From the NCBI GenBank assembly GCA_963281255.1, contig OY725488.1, forward strand, positions 3,557,925 through 3,621,924: a stretch of DNA of 64,000 nt, given 5' to 3'. Position 1 is the first letter of the stretch; every line of letters begins with the position of its first letter. The translations under genes and the position numbers were made by a program. The notes beneath the pieces were generated by a model. That model was not told the DNA's origin and did not search any database. It worked only from the letters and a program-made list of their open reading frames with translations. Source of the DNA: Aphrocallistes beatrix (lineage: Eukaryota > Porifera > Hexactinellida > Sceptrulophora > Aphrocallistidae). Shown here in pieces: positions 57,540 through 64,000 of this stretch.

Positions 57540-58740
57540 GACATTTCTATGTATCAAAATTTCAAGTATAACGCGTAAAAAATTTGTAAACGAATTGTTA
57601 AAGTCTTATTTTGAAATAGGAAAAAGGCATGATGCCACTATATTTTTATGGAAAGGAATATGCCATTCTTGGAATTACAGGATGAAGATTATAAAATAGA
57701 AACAATTACCGTCCTACAAATATAAAAGAATTGTTACTGCTTATATAATGAAACCGGTGGATGTTACCAGAAGGCTTGATCTCCAAAGCACAGCCAACGT
57801 ACTATTATACATTGAATTATCTCCAAATTTCAGCGTCAATACTACTCGGTTAAATAAAGACCACGCATAGCACAAACATAGATCGTGTAACCAGCTTTGA
57901 AAAATGCATAAAAATTATTAATAATGGGCGATTTCAATACTGTTCTTTTAAGGATAGCGCCAGCGAAGAATGCTTTGGTTTGGCTCACAGTATATGCTAA
58001 GAAGAGAGATGTATAAATTGTAAGAGAGGGCACGTACGGGCATCAAAAAATATTGATGCATGCCAAACCGTCTTTGGTTCTCATTTCTAATTTTTGAGTT
58101 ACAGCGTCTCAAAGTCAATTTTCTTCGATTTTCGCTAGCACATCCTAATAGTATACATTTCTCCACTCTGTATATTTTTTGGAACATATAATAGGAACAA
58201 ATGCTTCGAAAATTAATTCATACAGTCTATCATATATGCTATTCCATATGAACAAAATAAAGTTAAAAGAACCAAAATCGTTAATTTTATAGGGGTTTGC
58301 AAAAAAGTACCAAAAACCGGCGAAAAAAGTCCGGTATTTTTGCAAATCAGCAATAAAATCACAAAGTTATAAGATATCGAAAATCGAGTGGTCCTACTTT
58401 CATCACACAATGATATTGAACAACTCTTGAAAATTCAAACATTTATCCCAAAGCAATTTTGACTATTTCATTTTAAAGACGGTCAATTTTGAAATTTGTC
58501 CCGAGATATAGAGATTTCAAGTTTAAAAGTTAAGAACAATGTAAAATGAGTTAAAAGCATTCACAGGCATTTATTCGCATTTATAATGATGATTTAGACA
58601 TATTCCAACATCTTTGGAAAAAAATAGCACAAGTACACAGAAAATCCACAAAATTCCTTGAGGCCCCTAACCCCGAATATTTTGAGATAATTGTGAATAA
58701 TAATTCATATTCCTAGCACTACGAAGTATAATCCATCGGA
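57540..58740. other. No gene recognised
   Basis: Overlapping - frames between 57842 and 58410 have fairly biased composition (for example KAFFAGAILKRTVLKS in one and ILLGCASENRRKLTL in another) but no start, splice structure or family that I recognise. Confidence 0.35.
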
Positions 58741-58743
58741 AGC

Positions 58744-59465
58744 ACGACAATTCATCGCAAACAATTCATCACAGTCAATTCATCACGGATGGTGACATTT
58801 CATCACTACACTACAATGTCTTCATGAATTAGATGCTACAAAGTAGCAAATGGTACACGGATGAGACTTTTAAAATTTTCCGAATATCTTTCAGCAGGTG
58901 TATACAATTCATGGTCAGCAAATTTTGGGAAGCAGATTTTTCCACTTATCTGCTGCCTTTTGCCGAACAAGACCTTTGCAACTTTTGAGGGCATGTTACA
59001 GGCACTGAAAGAACTACAACCTGGGCTCAATCCAAGTTGCCTAATGACTGACTTCGAAAATGGCGCAATTCGAACATTCCATGAAGCGTTTCCAGGGATA
59101 CATTGTACGAGCTGCTTCTTTCATCTTAGTCAGAGTGTTTGGCGATGGATACAAGCCACAGCTTTACAGCACGACTACCAAACCGATCCTGGTTTTGCTT
59201 CATGGCTACGTTGTCTTTAAGATTTGACATTCCTACCACCTGGTGATGTAGAAAAGGCATTTGACGATCTGCTCTCGGCAGATGGGTTTGATCCACGTGC
59301 ACAGGATATGCGATCTACTTCGAGGACACATACATTGGATATTATACAGGGACGAATTGTTTGTGATGAATTGTCACTGTGATGAATTGCTCGTGATGAA
59401 TTGTCACGGTGATGAATTGCTCGTGATGAATTGTTGGTGATGAATTGTTCGTGACGAATTGTCGT
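58744..59465 (+). mobile_element. MULE with tandem-repeat terminal arms
   Basis: The ends ACGACAATTCATCGCAAAC and (reversed) ACGACAATTCGTCACGAAC are inverted. Both arms consist of diverged units like GTGATGAATTGTC: about four on the left and eight on the right (59355-59465). Between them is a fragment of a MULE transposase. No clear 9-bp duplication was seen. Confidence 0.7.
58830..59330 (+). pseudogene. MULE transposase fragment
   Basis: WYTDETFKIF near 58855 has the first Asp of the MULE fold (W..DGTF in relatives). After frame changes, IFPLICCLLPNKTFATFEGM, LNPSCLMTDFENGAIRTFHE (second Asp, MTDFE) and FPGIHCTSCFFHLSQSVWRW (C...H motif) follow in order. After a stop at 59218 another frame continues with LTFLPPGDVEKAFDDL. 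The N-terminal FLYWCH-type finger and C-terminal domain are missing, so this is an internally deleted and frameshifted copy. Confidence 0.8.
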
Positions 59466-59469
59466 AGAT

Positions 59470-60575
59470 CCAATCCATCAGTTTAGAATGAATAAAGAAC
59501 TTTTAAAAAGTATATTAGGAAGTTAGAACGGAAGTCTACGACTTTAAGTTTCCAAGTTAGGATTTTAGAAAAATGCTACGTCATCAGATGACAAAAATCT
59601 ATAACTTAACATTACATAGGATGAAGTGCAATTATTGTCAATGAATTATATACTATATATACGAATATAAAAAGTATATTATGAGGTGAGAACTAGGAAT
59701 TTGGGCTTATATTTACAGATATGGAGAGATATCTCTTTTTGGATCATAAATGCGAGTTTTGACCGAATCTGAGTTCCAAGGCCAGAACCATTAACGACAA
59801 TTAAATTCATTATTTTGCATAATAGCCACATTTGAATACATATTTAATGATTGGATTCGCCATTTTCTAATATATTCAAAGTTCTTCTCCATTGAATTTG
59901 TATTACAACAAAGTCAATGATAAGTCGAGAAATATTTATTTTTTGACAAAGGGTTATTTGAGGAACCTATATATTTTTGCATATACCCTAACTTTTTGAA
60001 ATATAACATAGGCCTCTTTCTGGACCACAGAGAGGTATTATGCCCGAATTTTTCCTATAATAACCGATATCTCACGAACAAATGGTCGGATCCACACCAA
60101 TTGAAAAAAAAGATCATAATTTTATTTCTGTTACAATTATAGCCAAATATCTGATATCAATCTCGCTATTTCCCTAGCATTTATAGAAATGAACTCCATT
60201 ATATAACTATTTTGATTGGATTTTACTGGTCTTTCTTCTATATATTTGTGCTATATAAACTCCAATCGGGCCAAAACACTTTTGAGGCCATTTCATTAAA
60301 AAATATCAAATAAGTTAGAAACTATTGATGAATATGTCGAAAAACCTCCAATAATTTTTCAATTTTAGTACGCTAAACTTTAGGGGGTTAACTCATAAAA
60401 ATCAAAATAAATACGGTCCAACTAGTGCGATTAGATGGTAGACCACTCAGTGATACAATGGAATTAACAATAAAATAATTGGCGTTTTTTTACGTCAGGC
60501 AAAGTTTTTCGAAGGCGGCATCCTAAAAGCAAATTCATATCCAAAACAGACAGAATTATATAATCTTCATGGTCT
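59470..60575. other. No gene seen
   Basis: AT-rich sequence without recognisable coding or repeat content. Confidence 0.4.
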
Positions 60576-60579
60576 AACC

Positions 60580-61472
60580 CAGGGGTTCTCAACGGGGGCG
60601 CTAGTGCCCCCCAGGAGGCGTTTGAAAAATCTAGGGGGGCGCTGAGGGGAACTTGGGCCCTGAAAGAAAAAGATAAATTTTAGGGGGTATTTTCCTTCTA
60701 AATAACATATTGGTCAAATTGTATTATGAAAGTATAACATAAATCACTTGTAGATGTGGTTTCAAGTAATATTTATCGAATTACAACAAACAATTGAACT
60801 CAAGTAAGATAAGGATTCTATTATTAACTTTATGTATTCTGTTATTGTCAAGAAGCGCTTGTTTGGATTCAAATAACGCCCACTTCCTCCCGAATCGTCT
60901 GTATTCCATTCATCAATAGTATAAAAGGAAAATGAAATTCGTAATATATAATTATCGTCCGGAATATATTTTAGATAAAGGCTGAATGACTGCTTCAATT
61001 AAAAGGAAATGTCGACAATATTCCATGGATTATTTGCGTTATGGATTTATCTCCTCACCATATAATTGTCAGCTTCCTATGTGTCTCCTTTGTGATCATG
61101 TTTTTTTCCAATGAAGCGATGAAGCCGTCCCGATTGAAAGAACATTTTTCTACAAAGCATAGTGATCACGTCAATAAAGACATTGCATTCTTTGAACATT
61201 TGAAAGATAAAGTCATTAAGCAAAAGCCTGTTTCTGATATGTTCAAGAAAGGCAATAATAAGAATAGAGATGGACTCGTAGTATCATATAACATTTCAAA
61301 ATTAATTGCAAAATGTGGGAAACCACATAATATTGGAGAAAAGCTAATTCTACCTGCTATTACAGTTATGCAACAGAGTGCCCCAGAGATAGTCAGATCC
61401 ATCCCTTTGAGCAATGATACTGTATCTAGGAGAATCGACGAGATGGCCATTGATGTGGAGAATCAGTTAATC
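60580..61472 (+). mobile_element. hAT element, 5' part
   Basis: The terminal motif CAGGGGTTCTCAACGGGGGC at 60580 has the form of a Charlie-like hAT end. It is followed by a G/C-rich hairpin (gcgctagtgccccccaggag, taggggggcgctgag). The transposase start lies downstream. The other end is not found because a Helitron-like copy begins at 61473. Confidence 0.6.
60985..61472 (+). pseudogene. hAT (ZBED5-like) transposase N-terminal fragment
   Basis: In the first frame KRKCRQYSMDYLRYGFIS is followed by LPMCLLCDHVFF. After a one-base slip in a T run near 61107, SNEAMKPSRLKEHFSTKH completes a BED-type finger (C-x2-C ... H-x4-H). The rest (SYNISKLIAKCGKPHNIGEK, LILPAITVM, IPLSNDTVSRRIDEMAIDVE) follows the order in ZBED5/SCAND3-like hAT proteins. 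The gene is cut at the Helitron junction before any catalytic residue. The C-terminal fragment at 7379-7930 is from the same kind of element but is not its continuation. Confidence 0.8.
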
Positions 61473-61762
61473 ATAACAAAGTGATGAGTCATCATTTTTT
61501 GATGATAGTTGCATCATATGTGAGGTATATTAGTATACAGATTTAATCAAAATTTCAGCCTTCTATCTCCTATAATGGCTGAGTTATGCCCGAATAACTG
61601 TATTGCTTAACTTTAAAAAATGTGACAATGACGTCATAATTCCATGATGAGTCTACATTTTGCTCTGAGCTCAGAACTTAGTGGAGCCATAGCCAAAAGA
61701 CATGCCAAAAATCAGCTTTCTATTACTGGCAATTTCTTCAATCAATTCGTTACATATATATA

Positions 61763-63119
61763 CAGTATGTCCCATAATTATTGGCAGTGATTTCAAATTG
61801 ATAATATATTTCACAGGGGCTAGCATTATGATTCATATGCTAATATATAAGTAAGGTGGAGCAAAAAGGATTAATTTTATCTAAATCTGTTGAAAATAAT
61901 TTTTCTACCCTTATTTTTCAGACAGAGGTCAATTCTCTTGTCCATTGAGAGGCAAAAAGGTTGAATGAACTCGGGTTCGAACGATAGCCAAATCTCTAAA
62001 ATCCCAGTCCTTAACTGCTCAACTGTTTTAGGTGCTCGTATCATCAGTCTAGTCTTAAGGACTGCCCAGAGATTCCCAAATTTGAGCAAGATCAGGGCTG
62101 TTAGGGGGCCAATCGATCCTGAGGGGGACAAATTCGGTCTTCCATGCCTTTGCCGCCTTTCCTGTGTGGACAGGGCTATTATCCTCTTGTAGGGTCCATT
62201 CACTACCATAGAGCGCCTTAGCCTGTTCTATTAGGTAGCCGTTGAGAGTAGAAATATACCGTTGCTGATTAAAGTTCTCGGTAAAAATGCACAAAGGTGT
62301 AGTCCCCATTACAGAAATCCCACCCCAAACATGAACTTTGGATGGGTGTCGGTAGGAGGGTAATTGTACCCGCTGACCCTTCTTTGTCCACACTTTAACC
62401 TTTCCTGAGTCAAGTCAAATTGAGCATTCGTCCGTGAAGAATGTTTTGGACCAGTCAAATCCTTTCATTTCTCTACACCATTTAATACGCTTTTGGATCT
62501 GGAGATCGGTTAGGGCTGGAACTCGGATCACTGGGGATTTGACGAAATTTTCCCTCATTAGGTATCGATGCACCGTACTTTTCCCGACATTCAACTCCAA
62601 TCGTGTTGTTAGCTATCGCACAGATATCCTAGGAGTTGACTTCAGGATATTTGATATCCTCCTCTTGTCGTTTGGAGGAATTTTCCTCGGGGCACCAGCA
62701 CCCTGTCTGTGATCGAGACCTTTACTCTTTTTTATTAGGGCAAGAACCCGAAAAACCGTCCTCTCTGGGACATGAATCCTGGAGGAAATATCTTTGGCAT
62801 TTGTAATTCCAGCATTGTAGAGAGTCTGAACTTCTAATCGGCGTTTTTGTTGTGTTTGTAAACTAGGCATAGGTCAAATAACAATGGGTTGATTGGAAAA
62901 TAAAGGTGTAAAATATGTATCTCAAAAATAGGAAATAATAAAAGTTATGTAGTGCTGATACCGAATATTTCTAGTCACAATAGTTAAAGGGCGTATAAAA
63001 TATGTTTCTTTTCCATACTCAGTTTAAGAATACGAATTAAACATTTGCTATGTCAAATAGAGGTTAAGTAACAATTAAAATTTAAAAATTCGATGTACTG
63101 CAAATAATTATGGGACATA

Positions 63120-63122
<3 letters not shown>
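61763..63122 (-). mobile_element. Tc1 element, nearly complete
   Basis: The inverted ends CAGTATGTCCCATAATTATT and (reversed) the same 20 bases are flanked by TA on both sides. It is 1360 bp with one transposase gene on the - strand. Confidence 0.9.
61877..62870 (-). pseudogene. Tc1 transposase with stops and a frameshift
   Basis: It starts MPSLQTQQKRRLEVQTLYNA, with a paired-like DNA-binding region (ISSRIHVPERTVFRVL, GAPRKIP, LELNVGKSTVHRYL), a GRPR-like turn (GAGAPRK) and the catalytic core KTFFTDECSI, HVWGGISVMG and LQEDNSPVHTG. The first and second Asp are in TDECS and EDNSPVH. The third acidic region (WPPNSPDLNPIENLW in the family) is reached as PPNSPDL, then slips frame near 62100 and continues as LWAVLKTRLMIRAP. 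Stops occur after ISVR (62613) and after TDECSI (62415). Three lesions in an otherwise well-conserved gene suggest recent inactivation. Confidence 0.88.
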
Positions 63123-63166
<44 letters not shown>

Positions 63167-63208
63167 TTAATCGAGTTTTAATAGTAAGGATTACAAATAA
63201 TTTAACTC

Positions 63209-63377
63209 AACTCCACTTAATTGGGACACAAGTTAATGGACAACCGCTTAATTGGGACAAGTATCCAGGAACGGAATTTTACCCTTACATAGAAGCTAAT
63301 ACAATATTTCATCGGTTAATTGAGAACTTATCGGAACAGTATATCCAGAACCAAAGTGTCTTAATTAAGTGGAGTCG
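63209..63377. mobile_element. Small pogo/Tigger-like MITE
   Basis: ACTCCACTTAATTGGGACA on the left is mirrored by TGTCTTAATTAAGTGGAGT on the right, with a second internal CTTAATTGGGACAAG. It is non-coding and its ends are approximate. Confidence 0.5.
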
Positions 63378-63600
63378 CCTGTATATAAAAAACAAATCAT
63401 CAGAAAAAATAATTTGATTTCTGATGAACAAAGAAGCTCGATACGGATGTCGATTTTTTTTAATTAACTGGATATAAGGTGGTGACAGTCTTTTTCCTGA
63501 AAGATGGTGTATAAATATTGGTTTATCTATTTCTTTAATAAATGGCTCCATATACGACAAAAATTAAGCGAAAGTTCATAATACAATTTATTCAGATATA

Positions 63601-63990
63601 CAGTCGAACCTGCTATAACGGTCACCTGTCTATAGCGGTCACCAATGAACAGTCCCGTCCGAAATTCCATACTATTAAACCTGTGTATAGCGGTCACCTG
63701 CTCAACGCGGCCAGCGGCCAGCGGCCACCCGTTTGTAGTCCCTTACTGACCCTAGAACTGTGTATAACTGCCACTACCTGTCTATAACGGCTATCATCTT
63801 TTTATGTGTTCATTGCAGGACCTGTTACGAACGATAAACAAGTTTCTTGTAATTACTTCAAATAAAGGTTTTCGAAAAACTTATATTTATTGCACTACGT
63901 TGCTACTTTTTGGGGAATAAGACAATCACCTGTATATAACGGCCAATTTTGTCCAGTCCCTTGGGTGGCCGTTATATACAGGTTCCACTG
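63601..63990. mobile_element. pogo/Tigger-like MITE, second copy
   Basis: The ends CAGTCGAACCTGCTATAACG and (reversed) CAGTGGAACCTGTATATAACG lie between TA sites. It has CTATAACGGTCACC-type tandem units as in 34238-34666, with a short CAGCGGC triplication near 63710. The bases after it (TATCCTTA) look like another Helitron-like 5' end at the window edge. Confidence 0.75.
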
Positions 63991-64000
63991 TATATCCTTA

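Larger units (their letters stand above)
61473..63190 (-). mobile_element. Helitron-like family A copy split by a Tc1 element
   Basis: The body at 61473-61760 lacks the 3' terminus: it starts in the ataacaaagtgatgagtcat segment. The TA array holds the Tc1 at 61763-63122, and the 5' end (attaatcgagttttaatagt aagga) finishes at 63190. Confidence 0.7.

Overview
The window is AT-rich nuclear DNA of a multicellular eukaryote. Host genes have short exons and long introns, and most of the sequence consists of transposable elements in many layers. The two host proteins look animal, and the element mix (mariner, Tc1, pogo-like, P-like, hAT, MULE, PIF/Harbinger, Ty3/gypsy, LINE, Helitron-like) suits an arthropod. 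A parasitic copepod such as a salmon louse would fit, but I infer that only from general character; no marker gene was available to confirm it.

Two host genes can be supported. On the + strand, exons at 6906-7112 and 28459-29033 encode the acidic middle and the C-terminal winged helix of the TFIIF alpha subunit (RAP74, GTF2F1). The splice phases match across an intron of about 21.3 kb. On the - strand, exons at 56500-55942 and 47603-47137 encode a complete kinase domain of a novel-type protein kinase C (delta/theta-like), with matching phases across an 8.3 kb intron. The genes converge and their 5' exons are not identified: those of GTF2F1 probably lie left of the window and those of PKC to the right. 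About 18 kb of repeats separates their 3' ends.

The dominant repeat is a 0.5-0.6 kb family seen in more than twenty copies (family A), plus a related family B. Neither has terminal inverted repeats. Where intact, copies begin TC after a host A and end CTTG before a host T, carry GC-rich hairpins at the 3' end, and sometimes lie head-to-tail. I interpret them as non-autonomous Helitron-like elements with an atypical CTTG terminus. Family A copies contain an internal TA array that has repeatedly received TA-targeting elements (Tc1, pogo-like and Tc1-like MITEs).

Other elements, left to right: a P-superfamily element with a THAP-domain protein (383-2471); a TTF-type hAT relic broken by a LINE 3' end and an ATT array (4.4-6.4 kb); hAT and gag relics (7.4-9.3 kb); mariner relics and foldback elements (8-16 kb); an hAT element with minisatellite arms holding a Helitron (17.3-18.3 kb); a LINE RT scrap (19.3 kb); a P-like foldback element (21.3-23.0 kb); a mariner/IS630-type relic (26-27.3 kb); a Harbinger element (29.4-31.1 kb); stacked Helitrons and MITEs (31.4-46.8 kb); a Ty3/gypsy retrotransposon inserted in a Helitron inside the PKC intron (49.8-54.4 kb); a MULE (58.7-59.5 kb); a ZBED5-like hAT fragment (60.6-61.5 kb); a nearly complete Tc1 inside a Helitron (61.8-63.1 kb); and pogo-like MITEs at the right end.

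Every transposase or polymerase gene seen here is interrupted or truncated. I found no tRNA, rRNA or CRISPR array. The most unusual content is the organisation of the repeats: the Helitron-like family with its hairpins and bZIP-type palindromes, the P-like elements with 7-bp target duplications, and elements of several superfamilies whose arms are short tandem repeats. All boundaries were read by eye, without alignment software.
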